64,000 nucleotides of DNA from Orientallactaga sibirica (GCA_036365145.1 JAEOAD010002183.1:1-64000); one strand, 5' to 3'. Shown: positions 23,776-35,475, counted from the stretch's first letter. Made by a program: numbers and translations. Notes: generated by a model from the sequence alone, not told the origin.

Positions 23776-24349
23776 TAATAAAACAAAGCAAAAGTAAAAA
23801 TAATAAATGAATACACTAAAGGACAGAAAATGAGGGAAAACAAAGCAAAGTTAAATTAAAGAAAAAGAAAGATTGCTCAGTGGTTAAAGGTGCATGTGAG
23901 AATTCTCAGCCAGCTCCTGCTCAGATGGTCCTGAGACAATCCAACTCCATCTACCTGGTTCCCTCAAATAATACCCAAGGCTTAGAAGTCCACAAGAAGG
24001 ATAACCCTAAAAGCGACCAGTTTGCTGTGTGCCCACTTCCAACTAACTCCTTGCTTTTATTCTTTCTCCCCAACTTTTTCTTCCAAGATTATTGTCCTTA
24101 ACAGTATCAATACAGTTTTGGGGTCCCTTAGAATAGCTCCCTCTTTGGGAGAGACTCTCTAACTGCCATATTCCTACACCCCTGGTCAGCTGGAAGCAGG
24201 TAAAGACTGACCAGTCCTTGTTCTCATTCTCTGACAGTAGCTAGAGTGTCTTCTCAGGAGAGGGGACAGTGAGAGGGAGTCAGGTAGTTCTTTTAAGCAG
24301 TTAGGGTGACCCCTGAAAGTATATAAATAAGCAAACAAACAAACAAAAA
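23776..24349. other. Unassigned; short DIP-head fragment
   Basis: 23873-23905 (GATTGCTCAGTGGTTAAAGG) looks like a DIP/B2 head fragment. The remainder is unassigned and may belong to the following LTR. Confidence 0.35.
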
Positions 24350-24795
24350 GCAGGAGTGTCTTTGGGCCAGGATCTGATTCCTTGTCTTTTCCCTAGATTT
24401 GTTTTTCCACAAACACCCTGGGGCCCTCCTGAGAAGAAGGTTAGTCCTAGGATTTAAATCTAGCCCTAACATTGTGGTTGGTCAAGGTTCCGCCCCCAGA
24501 ATTTGGTGTCATGGCTAGCCTCTTCCAGAGACACCCCAACCCAAACCAATCAGATGTCCCTCAGGTGAGCTGAACTGGAAGATAGGTCCCAGAACCATAA
24601 GGTTATAAATATGTTTATGAAGGGAGAAAAAGCTCTCTGTGCTGCCGGTCCTCTCCTGAACTTCCAGCTGCTGGTGAGTTCCTCCTCAGCCACCTGGGCT
24701 GGGCAGAGCGGAGCACACCCTAGACCTTACTCTCCAAATGGCCTCTTTACCCCCTCCAGTACCCCACATGGCAGGAGCTCTTTGAACTTTCTTTT

Positions 24796-25004
24796 TTAAA
24801 AAAATATATTTTATTTATTTGAGAGAGGAAAAGAAACAGAGAGAGAGAGAGAATGGGTGCACCAGGGCCTTCAGCCACTGCAAACGAACTCCAGATGCAT
24901 GAGCCCCCTTGTGCATCTGGCTTACATGGGTCCTGGAGAGTCAAACCAGGATCATTTGGCTTTGCAGGCAAATGCCTTAACCTCTAAGCCATCTCTCCAA
25001 ACCT
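24796..25004 (-). mobile_element. DIP/B2-type SINE inside LTR
   Basis: Reverse copy with AAATA tail at the left and AAGCCATCTCTCC at the right. Perfect 12-bp duplication GAACTTTCTTTT at 24784-24795 and 25005-25016. Confidence 0.95.
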
Positions 25005-25179
25005 GAACTTTCTTTTCTATCTTTTTTCTCCACAGTTTTCCCAGGCATTCCATGTGGGATCTCAAGCCAAGTGGATGCCTTTCCCTAGCTCTCTCTGAAC
25101 TTCCCGCAATAAATATAATAATTTAATAATTATCCTCAGTCTAATTTTATTCAGTTTTTTGATTAAAATTAGAAATGAA

Positions 25180-25364
25180 GCTGGTTGTGGTGGCACATGC
25201 CTTTAATCCCAGCAAATGGGAGGCAGAAGTAGGAGGATCACTGGGAGTTGGAGGCCACCCTGAAACTATACAGTGAATTCCAGATCAGCCTGAGCTAGAG
25301 CAAAATCTTACCTAGAAAAACCAAAAACTAAAAAATAAATAAATAAATAAATAAAATAAAAACG
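25180..25364 (+). mobile_element. B1 SINE inside LTR
   Basis: GCTGGTTGTGGTGGCACATG head and a tail expanded to (AAAT)n. Flanked by TAGAAATGAA at 25170 and 25365. Confidence 0.93.
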
Positions 25365-25573
25365 TAGAAATGAACCTAGGGGTTGGTGTTCAAGGACCAC
25401 CAACTCTAGTATCCTGTTACACTTGCTTGCAAAGCCTGCCAGCCTTGGTTAAATTCTCCACCACCCACTTAAAGCCAGAATCAAAAAAAAAAGTGTCAAA
25501 TGCATCTCATTTTCACAGTGGCAAGACCCCCTTGCATGCCACCCACCCACCCACCCACATAAATTAATTAATT

Positions 25574-25730
25574 ATTATTATTATTTTGGTTTTGTGAAGT
25601 AGGGTCTCAGTGTAGCTCAGGCTGACCTAGAATTCACTCTGTAGTCTCAGGCTGGCCTTGAACTTATGGCAATCCTCCTACCTCTGCCTCCCAAGTGCTG
25701 GGATCAAAGGCATGTGCCACCACACCTGGC
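25574..25730 (-). mobile_element. B1 SINE
   Basis: Reverse copy: (ATT)n/poly-T side, GTAGGGTCTCAGTGTAGCTC, ending CCACCACACCTGGC. Flanking AATTAATTAATT repeats serve as target duplication. A (CCCA)n run lies just upstream at 25541-25558. Confidence 0.93.
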
Positions 25731-25979
25731 TAATTAATTAATTTTTTAAAATCCTACAGAAATATCATCTTTTAAAAAAAGAAAGAAAAAAGTAGATGCA
25801 TGTTAAAAGTGAGACAGAAAAGAGCAAAGGGCATAAAAAGAAACAAAGGAACATAAAGTTAGCCAAATATGAGAACTGGGATAAAACTAACAATAACTCT
25901 AAAAAACAAAATACACTTAAGATAATATCAACAGAACTGATACAGTATTTTTGAAGCAGGAGCAATTAGACGTGCTTAA

Positions 25980-26208
25980 GGATGTAGGAGACCCCAGGCC
26001 CAGTGAGCCCAACTTTGGGTCCTTGTCCAATTATCAAAGAATTGAAAATGCAAACTCAGAGAAGGGTAAATTATGAATTATGATATTTGTTTTAGGGAAA
26101 GGTATGATTCAGAGGGAAGACAAGCAGAGAAGCCAAAGCAAAAGAAGTTCTCACCCTTCCCAGCCTGAAGAAGTCTCTTTCGTATCACTGGGGAGAAAAA
26201 CCTCTGTA

Positions 26209-26256
<48 letters not shown>

Positions 26257-26773
26257 GTAGGACAGCGTAAGCCAAAAGATTGTCCTTGTATAGTGCATCA
26301 CAGAAGACTAAAAGAGAGTAAGGGATTTGGAATTTAAAGAGAGATCACACATGTAACAAAACAAAAAAGCATCCCCCCCAAAAAAAAAAAACAGAAAAGT
26401 ACCCAAAGAGAACCAAGGGGTCTTACTCGTGTTGGAACATAGCCAGGAATTTAGCAAAGGGGCAAGGGCCAAAAGACAAGGAGAGACTTACAAACACATG
26501 TGCCAGGCCTATTTATATGGACCCAACATCCAGTTAGGATGAGCCTTATCATCAGACTCAGGTGTGTAAGGGAGAGACCTAATTGGTTGGTGGGATGACT
26601 CAGGGTCTGCCCACAGGTGTGCTAAACGCAGGAAAACTTGAAGACGAAACAGGAAGCTGTTGCTGAGGAATTATTGCTTGCAGCCATCTTGGAGGAGACT
26701 ATGTCAGTGCAGGTTGTAGTCCTGCCAGGGCAGGCAAGGCTGTATCCCTGTTCTCTTGGGCCTCTCTCCCTCA
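25980..26773 (-). mobile_element. ERV1-like LTR (copy E)
   Basis: Read in reverse it shares blocks with the plus-strand LTR at 31717-32651: CCAAGATGGCTGCAAGCAA, AAGGCTCATCCTAA, a GACCCATATAAAT-like TATA segment and TCATAATTCATAATTTACCC. It contains a (CA)n at 26212-26254 where copy C has (TG)n in the same relative place. Ends are approximate and I found no target duplication. Confidence 0.72.
26212..26254 (+). repeat. (CA)n microsatellite
   Basis: About 21 CA units within the minus-strand LTR. Confidence 0.97.
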
Positions 26774-28302
26774 CTGACTACCTATAAAAATGGGCTACTT
26801 TGCATTATAAAACGTTTTTAAAAGGAATAAGAGAAAATACAAGAGGACAAAAATTTCAAAAAACAACAACACGATGAGACCATTGCAGCACTTATTTCTG
26901 AGTCTTTTAATAGTGGACTCTGCCAAGTATGGTCAGTGGTCAGCTAAAGCTGGAATCTCTTGTCTTTCCCACTATTTAGCCTGGCACTGAACTGCAAAGG
27001 CAAGGGTCAGTGGTACAAAGAGGCTGCAGATACTTTAAGAGCTTCACTTTTGTGTGTGTACCAGTTCATATCAACTCTATCCACATTGGTCTTGCTTTGG
27101 GTCACATAACATTTGGTCCATTAACAGTTCTCATTTCTCAGAGCCTGATCTGTTCATCTGCCCTGAACAGTGTTTTATAGCCCTTCTTATATGATTACAA
27201 ATAATCTCTGATTTATTCCAGAATAACAAAAATTAATAACTAGAATTTTATAGAACTGTCAATTCATATCCAATTCCCTAAAAAATATTTATTGAGTACC
27301 AACTGTGTGTAAAGTTCATTGTAAGAACACAACAATCAATAAGCAGCAGACAAGACCTCTCGTTGCATAAAAGTACCCATCTAGTTGGAGAAAATATGAA
27401 TTAGGTAATAACATAAAAACTTCAGTTGTGATAAGAACTAATCCAGACAGCTATGAGACTTGCAAGTGTCAGAGCTCTCTAGCCATGTCCCTCTGTCCCT
27501 CTTCCAACCAGGCGGTGCTCTAACCAGGCCTGGGATTCTGGAGCTACCTCCAGTTAAGGCCAAGGAGGTTTCACAGGATTGTCTCTCCTCCCTCCCCGTA
27601 TGCTCAGACTAGGTGTGAGACTTTACAATCACTGTTTATTATGGTGGCCAATAACTGGCCTTTTCTACACCTGAGCTTAGAGGAAAACAACTTCCTCCCA
27701 ACTATCACCTTTTGACTCAAAGTCTTCCCCAAAAGAGTTCAATAGGTAGTCCAGCCAGCCTGGCTACTGCAGGCTGTCCTCAAACCTTCTCCCCACTCCC
27801 CATGAGGCACAGTGCAGGTTTTCCCCTTCCTTTCCTCCAAAGGGCTTTTTAAAAAAAACCTTTCTCTCTTTCTATTAGGACATTCTTCCCTTCCACCTCC
27901 CTCTTCGTCCCAATTTAGAGTCCTCTTCCCTCTCACTCTGAACCCCGCCCCTTTCTTGCTTGTGTCAAAGAAACTGCCTCAGAGTCCTCATCACCTGACA
28001 TAATGGTACCGTGACTCAGATATACAGGTACCACTGAGCCTGACTGACATCTTGGGCTTTTCCTCCTGCCTTTGTTACGCCACATTCGCATCCAACACTG
28101 GCCTGCATTCTGTGGCTAGTCGACCAGGCCATGGCTGGGACACCTGCTCCTCTTCTGAGGACCTCAACACTGAGACAGGTGACTGCTCTCTGGGCAGTGT
28201 CCAAACCCAGCAGACATGCAAAGACGTTCGAGCTCTTCATTTGGTTTCTGGGACCTTGAGTCACCCTGGTGAGATTTTAAAAGACAGAAGGAAGCTTATA
28301 CC
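26774..28302. other. Unassigned stretch, L2-like relic and LTR-like GC-rich part
   Basis: 27270-27400 (ATTTATTGAGTACCAACTGT...) resembles an old L2-class motif. 27470-28300 is more GC-rich, with CCAATAACTGG and pyrimidine blocks like a retroviral LTR or leader, but no boundary could be proved. Confidence 0.35.
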
Positions 28303-28691
28303 TGTTATCGTCTAGGGATTTCAGGTTTGTTTTCTCTCCAATTAAGGAATTACGAGGCAAGAAATTATTTTTAAAAGAATAAAGTTTATTTCAGAGTAAG
28401 AGGGAAAGGGGACGAAGCTCCTCAGAGAAGAGGAGACTTCTAGAGCTGGAGAAAAACAGTTTTCCCGGAGACTGGACCTTTATTGAATGGGAGTGTGTGA
28501 TTGGTCGCTTGAGTGAAGGTGAGAGGTGCTGATTGGTTTACGGTGTACTGGGCAGGTCACAGGAAGCTTGCCAGGCCAGCCTACCAAGGAAGTGCATTGG
28601 GAAATTTTGTGGTGGCCAGAAGGAAGTCGATCCCACCATCTTGTATTACTCAGCGCTCCTTTCCTGTTTTTCCGGAAAGCTGTGTCCTACA
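28303..28691 (-). mobile_element. ERV LTR with intact promoter signature
   Basis: Read on the minus strand: start TGTAGGACACAG preceded by a G-rich run (GGGTTGGGGGGG) like a polypurine tract, two CCAAT boxes (AAACCAATCAGC, GACCAATCAC), a TATA-like CAATAAAGG, polyA signal GAAATAAACT near 28385, and a CA end. The preceding purine tract suggests that this is a 3' LTR with internal sequence lying at higher coordinates. Confidence 0.65.
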
Positions 28692-30043
28692 GTGTTTGTC
28701 GCCCCCCCAACCCTTACTTCTCTGCCTGGCTGACTTGCAGAGCTCATTTCCTCACATGCCCTCTTGGAGCTGGGTAGTTGTAGAGTTAGTCCAGCGCTCT
28801 CTCCTGCTCTCTGATTTGTTTTCTCTTGCTCACTCCCTTGTCCACATTTTAGTTCCTCTTTAGTATTCAACACTGGCCCAAGAGCCAAGGCTCCCAGGCA
28901 GTTGCCTTTCTAACTAAGTGAGGCCATACACGGGCAGCGGATGCTTTCAATCAGGGTTAACTATTTACCAACCTGATTTCTGAGCGACTTAATTAACTGT
29001 CCCACCAGCATGAAAAGAGAAACAGACCCGTTCCCCTACCTTGCTGGAACTCAGAATGGAATAAAAATGTTTAGGCCTATGGCTGCACGTCAAAGACCAC
29101 ATTTACTGATCATGAAGGGGGTTGCCATGTGTATGGCACCAGATAAAATTAGCCCATGGTGCACGTGCAGCCCCAGGACATGCTGCCCCTTTCACATAAT
29201 CGCCGTGGTAAAACCCTCCCAGAGCCAAAGGACAAAATGTCAATTTAAAGGTATAGACATTTCTCTATATTGTTGATATGGTGACATTAGCTTATAAATG
29301 AATGTTCACACAAATGAAAATATTTAAATTGTATTACATGTTCCTTGTCATATGTCTAAGGCTGGCTAGCCACTGTTACATGTTCATTTTTTAATGTAAT
29401 CTGTGTGTTTTTATATTCAAAACCTGCCTAACGAAATCAATAATCCCCAAGTGTTCTGACTTAAAATGTGCACATATACACAGATGTATTCTAAGATGAT
29501 GTTAAATTGTTAGAAACATGTTTACAATGTGTTTAAAATAATTCATCTCTGTGATTTTGGCTTTAAAAGAAAAGTGCTTGTTTGTGCTTACTGCATGGTA
29601 AACAGATATTTTTGGGATAAATAAAAATACTAAACTTTAATTCTGCCTTTTAAAATTGCTTTACAGATTCAATAAAGGTCAAGATTGTTATATGGTTGCT
29701 AGATGCTTATTATAATAACTTAAATCTCTAACAAGTTAATTTGAGTTTGCTAATAAGATACAAGACTGTAGATATATTCTGTTTGTACTTTAACATGTTA
29801 TCTTGAAAAATAGTCATGGATAATAAAAACAATACAACATAAAAGTGCTTTATGGTCACCTAAGTACCTCTAACTAATGTACATTAAAAGTCCTTTATTA
29901 AATTAATTGATTCATATACATGTGCCACATGTAAGCCTTTTATTTTATGTACTTGTTGGGGATCTTTAAGTTGAATTTCCTTTTCATAAAGAATTGCAGA
30001 TGATGCAATCCTCCCAAAACAGTAACATTCAAAATCTGGATAA
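28692..30043. other. Possible ERV internal remnant, then AT-rich DNA
   Basis: 28692-29000 may be the 3' internal part of the provirus whose LTR ends at 28691, but no protein motif is legible. 29280-30043 is AT-rich without an assignable repeat. Confidence 0.3.
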
Positions 30044-30245
30044 CAGGGGCTGGAGAGATTGCTTAGTGGTTAAGGTGCTTGCCTGTGAAGCCTAACGACC
30101 CAGGTTCAATCCACAGTACCCACATAAGCCAGATGCACATGGTGGTGCATGCATCTGGAGTTTGTTTGCAGTGGCTAGAGGCCCTGGCATGCTCATTGTC
30201 TGCCTTTCCCTGCCCTCTCTCAAACATAAATAAAAAATAATTTTA
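30044..30245 (+). mobile_element. DIP/B2-type SINE
   Basis: GGGGCTGGAGAGATTGCTTAG-like head and AAATA-type tail. Perfect 13-bp duplication AAAATCTGGATAA at 30031-30043 and 30246-30258. Confidence 0.95.
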
Positions 30246-30399
30246 AAAATCTGGATAATAATGGCTAGTGGCTACATTAAGTCTTAAATTAGTATCTTAT
30301 ATTGAACAGGTTCTGATTTACTTCTATTGAATCATGCCTCTGTGAGATAGTTTCTGGGTGGCAGGGCTCTTGAGAATAAAATTGAGGAATGTCCTTGAG

Positions 30400-30906
30400 C
30401 CTGTAGGAGGAGAACTGTGCTCCAGCCTGGAAGGGGTGAATCTGCTTCTTACTTATCCTCTTTTTCCTTGAAGGCATCTTTGCAGCCTCCACCTTGCTGG
30501 AGACCAGAAAGTTTTCCCAAAGCAGACCCCCTTTCCTGGAAGAGAGGATCCTCCTTCCAAGAAGGATACTTCCCTTTCCTAGGAATGCAAATGAAAACAT
30601 GGCAGTACCTGGACACCTGAGGAGGGGGCTGGGCTGACTAACTCAGCCCCTACCCAGTATATCCCATAAAAGATCCCAGTGTCTTCAGGTGGGCTTTCCC
30701 ATTTCTGGGAACCCCCTCCTGGGCAGTAGCTCTTCCTTCTCTCCTCTTAAACTCTACAGGCACACCTCTATAAACTGTATAATAAAATCTTTCTAACTTC
30801 ATGGTCCATGGTCTGTGGATTTCATAAGACCGGAACCTAGAGGCCACTGACTCATTGTCAGTTTTCTGTGGCCATGAGCTTCCAGCACCCTAACTCCTGA
30901 GTTACA
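30400..30906 (+). mobile_element. ERV1-like LTR (copy F)
   Basis: TATA-like CCCATAAAAGATCC near 30662, polyA signal GTATAATAAAATC near 30777, then a U5 part with GTCTGTGGATTTCAT shared with the LTR near 36960 (GTTTGTGGATTTCGT). The end ACTCCTGAGTTACA resembles copy B. The start is approximate. Confidence 0.55.
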
Positions 30907-31716
30907 GCCCCACTAAGAGCTGAGAAAGCTCTGATACTCTCAGACTCCCTTATCATTTCATGTGTGCTCGCCAGGAATTCAGAGTGTAAGTTTTTTTCTT
31001 GCTCCTTGTCTTTTTCAGCTTATTGGCAAGAGTTCTAATTCTCCACCTTCTTATTCTCTCTCTTTTAAAAAATTTGAAATCTCTTCCTGCTTGAGAACTG
31101 GACACATTTAAAATGAGGTAGATGGTAGATTTGGGAAATTTTGGTGGGAGGCTAGATTAAACTTCCCTCTGTTTTTATTTTCTGCCTGTTTGCAAAGCCA
31201 GAAGCAGGATGTTTATGTTTGTGTTCTGTGGAACATTAACTGGGTTTGTGCCTTAGTAAAAACGACACGCCACACTGACTAGTGGTAGAGGATCATGCAG
31301 ATTCCTCTAGGCGGGGCTAAACCTGAGTCTTACACAAGCACCCTCCTGGGACTGTTGTACTGAGTTTGTGCCTGGCAGGTAACAATATACGTAGTGTTTG
31401 GAAAGACAGACTTGTGCAGCCTGTGTGACAACATTGTAGGACACCAGGCCACGGCAAAAGCAAAACAGATGAATGCTAGAGACAGGCTCCTCTCCTGGTT
31501 CCTAATATCTGCCTTCATGGGACTGAGAAGATGGCTCAATGGTTAAAGAGAGTCACCTGCCTGATGGTTTGTGGTCTGCCTTTTGTTTGAAATGGAATAG
31601 GATATTTCACTTGTAGACACTTTTGTTTTCTGTGTTGCATGTAGTAAATTACAGTATGGCTTTCCTAACCCAGGCAGCGTGACAGATTTCAACGGAGAAT
31701 TCACTGTGTGTGCTAT
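30907..31716. other. Unassigned; short DIP/B2 head fragment
   Basis: 31519-31560 (GGGACTGAGAAGATGGCTCA) is a truncated tRNA-SINE head. The remainder has no assignable repeat or gene. Confidence 0.4.
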
Positions 31717-32651
31717 TGAAGGAGAAACAGGAGAAAGATAGTTTTTTAATGTGCAGTCAGCCAGGGACAAAGGCCCACGTATGCCACCTGGCCTGCTAGA
31801 ACCTGAATCTGATCTGTTTCATCCAAGATGGCTGCAAGCAATTCCTTAGCAACAGTGCTTCCTTAGCAACAGTGCTCCGAGCTTCTACCTCAGCCTGGAA
31901 CACCTGGGTGGGCTGGCTTTTTCCCTGAGTCAGCCCCAAGTCCATGAACCCATCAGGTCTCTTCCTTATACATCCTAGTCTGATATCAAGGCTCATCCTA
32001 ATTGAATGTCTGACCCATATAAATGGTCCTGCTACATGTGTAACCTGTCTCTTGGCTCTATTCTCCTGGCACCAGACTCTCCTGATTCCTGCTTTCATCA
32101 GCAAGTCTTCCTCCTTCCCAAAGGGGAAGGGAGTTTCTTCTCATCTGGGCACTTCCTGCCTTGGTGCTTTCTTGCTCTGCAACATGTGTGATGTTTCTTT
32201 AAGCCCTGAGTCAGTTACTATCCTATTTCTTAGTTTTTCCTGGCCCTTTTGTGAATGTAAAGGTGAAGGGTTTGTATTTTCATCTTACTTGCCGTGCGCA
32301 TGTGTACGTGCGTATTTTGTCTAAATCTTTTGGTTTGGGCTCTCATGTTTTGCCATATGTGTGTGTGTGTGTGTGTGTGTGTCCTCTCTTTCCGTAAGCT
32401 TCTTCCCTGGAGAGTACTCTTTCTCTCCATTCTCCCTTCTCCCTTTCCAGCTGGGCAAGGAGGAGAATTCTGTTCTGGCTTGTCTTTCTAGCCTTGCCCT
32501 GCGTACTGATTCTTCCTAAAAGAAATCTCATAATTCATAATTTACCCTTCTTGGAGTCTGTTTTCTTAACTCCTTGTTAAAATGAATAAGAACCTGAAAG
32601 TTAGGGTTCACAAGCCTGGGTTCCCCCTCTGAACTCCCAAATCCTGTATCA
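31717..32651 (+). mobile_element. ERV1-like solo LTR (copy C), 4-bp duplication
   Basis: Starts TGAAGGAGAAACAGG, ends ATCCTGTATCA, and is flanked by CTAT on both sides (31713-31716 and 32652-32655); a 4-bp duplication is the class I retrovirus pattern. It contains CCAAGATGGCTGCAAGCAA, a direct repeat CTTAGCAACAGTGCTTC, TATA-like CATATAAATGG near 32017 and a (TG)n run. About 935 bp, the reference copy for this family in the window. Confidence 0.72.
32358..32382 (+). repeat. (TG)n microsatellite
   Basis: About 12 TG units in the LTR, at the same relative place as the (CA)n in copy E. Confidence 0.93.
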
Positions 32652-32921
32652 CTATAATGCTTGCTTCCTACCTAGATTAAGATATATGATATAAAACCGA
32701 CAGATTATAAATCTGAAGAAATGAATCAAAACTGTTTTAATCCATTAGGATGCCAAGAACTCTTTTATCACTAAAATTTTTAAATGAGAGTACATTTAAA
32801 AATATTATATATCTTGGAAGTTTGCATTCTTCCATCATGCTAGATTAATAGCCCCCACTAGAGGTGGTCCTCAATTTAATGATAATTCTACTTACAATTT
32901 TCTCCCTTTGAAAGTATGGAA

Positions 32922-33162
32922 AAGGCCTGGAGAGATGGCTTAGTAGTTAAGCGCTTGCCTGTGAAGCCTAAGGACCATGGTTCGAGGCTCAATTCCCCAG
33001 GACCCATGTAAGCCAGATGTATAAGGTGGCACATGCATCTGGAGTTCGTTTGCAGTGGCTGGAGGCCCTGGCATGCCCATTCTCTATCTATTTGCCTCTT
33101 TCTCTCTCTGTCTGTTGCTCTCAAATAAATAAACAAATAAATAAATAACAAATTTTTTTTTT
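32922..33162 (+). mobile_element. DIP/B2-type SINE
   Basis: Complete copy with a short internal duplication at the B box (GGTTCGAGGCTCAATTCC). Flanked by AAAGTATGGAA (32911-32921) and TAAGTATGGAA (33163-33173). Confidence 0.94.
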
Positions 33163-33173
33163 TAAGTATGGAA

Positions 33174-33350
33174 GGACTGGAGAGATGGCTTCGTGGTTAA
33201 GGCACTTCCCTACAAAGCCTAAAGACCCAGGTTTGATTCCCCAGTACCTACGTAAGCCAAATGCACAGGTGGCACCTGCTTCTGGAGTTCATTTGCAATG
33301 GCTAGAAGCCCTGGCATGCCCACTCATTCTCTCAAATAAATAATTAATTT
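33174..33350 (+). mobile_element. DIP/B2-type SINE at the same target site
   Basis: Second complete copy head to tail with the first. It is preceded by TAAGTATGGAA, and a third copy of the target (AAAGTATGGGA) appears at 33658-33668. Its tail is interrupted by the long-subtype element at 33351. Confidence 0.92.
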
Positions 33351-33605
33351 AAATTTTTTTTTTTTTGGAGAGAGACAGAGAGAGAGGGAAAGGAAGACAG
33401 AGATGGGCGCACCAGCAGCCTCTCAGCTGCTGCCAACAAAATCCAGATGTGTGCGCCCCTTGTGGTCAAGTGTGGCATTGTGTCCTTGCGTCACTTTGCA
33501 TCTGGTAAACGTGGGACCTGGAGATTGGAACTGCTGGAGATTGGAACCAGTGTTCTTAGGCTTAGGAGGCAGGCGCCTTAACGGCTAAGCCATCTCTCCA
33601 GCCCT
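33351..33605 (-). mobile_element. DIP-type SINE, long subtype
   Basis: Reverse copy: poly-T and GAGAGAGACAGAGAG part, CAGCAGCCTCTCAGCTGCTG, the extra block TTGTGGTCAAGTGTGGCATT, and head GGCTAAGCCATCTCTCCAGC. A short internal repeat of GGAGATTGGAACTG is present. It lies in the tail of the preceding DIP. Confidence 0.94.
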
Positions 33606-33669
33606 TAAATATTTTTAAAAATCCTTTTACACCCTACAACATAGAAAAAAGAAAAAAAAAAGTATGGGA

Positions 33670-34891
33670 GAGAGATACATTCAGCAAACGTCCTACTTTG
33701 AATCTTGATTTTCCACTGGGTTAGCAATATGCAGTAGGATGCACTGTTGTGATGCCAGGAAGCTGCCTTGTCCAGTAATTCACATGATCTCGGAGGGGCA
33801 GGGGAACCAGCTGCTTGTCTACAGCGTGCTGTGTTGCTCAGCCAAGTTGTTCAGAAGGTTTTGTGCTGAATGCATTTGTACCTTATGATGGGCTTATCAG
33901 GTCCTAACCTCATCGTAAGTCTAGAAGCATCTGTAGCCACTTATTAATCATCCCAGGACTGTCCACCCCGCTGTCTGCCCTGAGCAGCTCTGTGTGATCC
34001 GCCTCGTGCCCTATGTATCCTGTCTGATCTCTGATGAAGTGATAAAGGTCTTGCTTCCTTTTCAGAGTGAAAAAAAGGTTTTCTGATTGAGGCTCCAAAC
34101 TGAAAAATAGGCTCCCTTCTGAGCAGGAACATGAGTGCTGGTTAATTCTATTAAGGGTCTGGTCTGGCCAGGCTGCTCAGCTCATTTATACCCACTGTAA
34201 TGTGACTTGAATTTTCAGGTTCTGTATGGCCTGGAAAATATCCCCTGCAGTACTTACTGGAAAATGATTCCAAGGTGAGGTGCATTGGACATCACTCCTA
34301 AAGGAATAAATCCTAATTATCTATTAGGGACCTATAGGCTCTGGAAAAATCCTTCAGTAACATCGCTTGGCTTGATTTAAAAATTTCTCCAACTTAATTT
34401 GAGCTGGAAATTTTACTATTTATTTCACTTTTACAAAATACCCATTGCCCTCTTCAGAGATTTATTTCTGTGGGACACATTGGAAATGTTAGTGTAGGAC
34501 ATGAAGATAAAAACACTCTTATAAAGACGCATGTAAACATCACAATATTTGAGAAAGTATTTGGAGACTAGGATCTAATTTTACAAAAGAAGAAACTGAT
34601 TTTTTTCGAGTAGATAGATAAAAAACAGAAATAATTGTCAAATTGTCAGCATTCAGAGAACTACTCAGCAGGCAGAAGAAAGTGCTGACATGGCATTATG
34701 TTCCTAAGAATTATGAATTTTGTTTGCTAAAAAAGAAAAAAAATACAATTTCCTGGGATGTTTCTCCTTCTCCTTTTCTTCCTCCTCTCTCTCTCTCTTT
34801 CTTTCTCTCCATACATAAGCTTATTTCTGGGTGTGTGGACTTGCACTGAACTCAACTAAGATTCTTAAAATTCCATGGAAGGTCTAGAGCC
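33670..34891. other. Repeat-poor stretch
   Basis: No young repeat is visible. Around 33880-33930 (ACCTTATGATGGGCTTATCA...CATCGTAAGTCTAGAAGCAT) I am reminded of an ancient mammalian repeat, but cannot name it. Otherwise unique-looking DNA with a short CT tract at 34784-34806. Confidence 0.4.
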
Positions 34892-35105
34892 CAGCTTCTT
34901 AAACTGTAGGTCACAACTCAACAGTGCTGTTACTGGATGTTGGGACAATGACAAACTTGGCAACAATAAAAGATTATTGAATATACCAAAATGAAATTTC
35001 ATTAAAAATCCAATAAGCAATGGATCTGGGGTATTTCCAGTAGTGCTTGGGTACATCATGAGACATCACTGTAGCCTTGGTTCTGAACTCAACCATGCCT
35101 ACTTT
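34892..35105 (+). mobile_element. Possible hAT-type DNA transposon end
   Basis: CAGCTTCTTAAACTGTAGGT resembles the terminal inverted repeat of hAT/Charlie elements (CAG..TTCT..AAACTGTGGGT). The matching right end was not found, so this is tentative and may be a truncated or very worn copy. Confidence 0.3.
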
Positions 35106-35431
35106 GCACTGTCCAGCACTACAGAAAATGTCAGCAAACACCGCCTGAAGTGCTTTGACTCATATTTGAAACTATTGTATGCTATGAATTGTATCTTTTA
35201 AAAACTGTGCAAACAAAACTTTTTGCACTTATAGAAACATAATGGTTTAGTTATGGAAAACAAACTTGTTATCTTTTCTGTCATTCTTTACATGTAACTA
35301 TAAAATTTATGTATCTTTGAGTTGTATTGTGTTAAAATGTATGATTTTCAAAATTGCTATTTGAGTTACTGATTTGAATTTAATTTACAAAAAATATTGA
35401 ATGAATTTTGACTTGAGATTAAGACAGCATT

Positions 35432-35436
<5 letters not shown>

Positions 35437-35463
<27 letters not shown>

Positions 35464-35475
35464 TTATTTATATTA
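35437..35475 (+). repeat. (ATT)n microsatellite
   Basis: About 11 ATT units running into TTTATTTATATTATT. Confidence 0.95.

Larger units (their letters stand above)
24350..25421 (+). mobile_element. ERV1-like LTR (copy B) with two SINE insertions
   Basis: Promoter features in order: CCAAT box (AACCAATCAG near 24542), TATA box (GGTTATAAATATG near 24600) and polyA signal (CGCAATAAATATAA near 25107). The end ACTCTAGTATCCTGTTACA fits the related LTR ends. A DIP SINE (24796-25004) sits in R and a B1 (25180-25364) in U5. The 5' boundary is approximate. Confidence 0.6.

Noticed and set aside
28513..28863. Plus open frames of 116 and 83 codons
   Set aside because: They overlap the minus-strand LTR and its flank; antisense shadows.
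31944..32324. Plus open frame of 126 codons
   Set aside because: Lies wholly inside the ERV1-like solo LTR (31717-32651).
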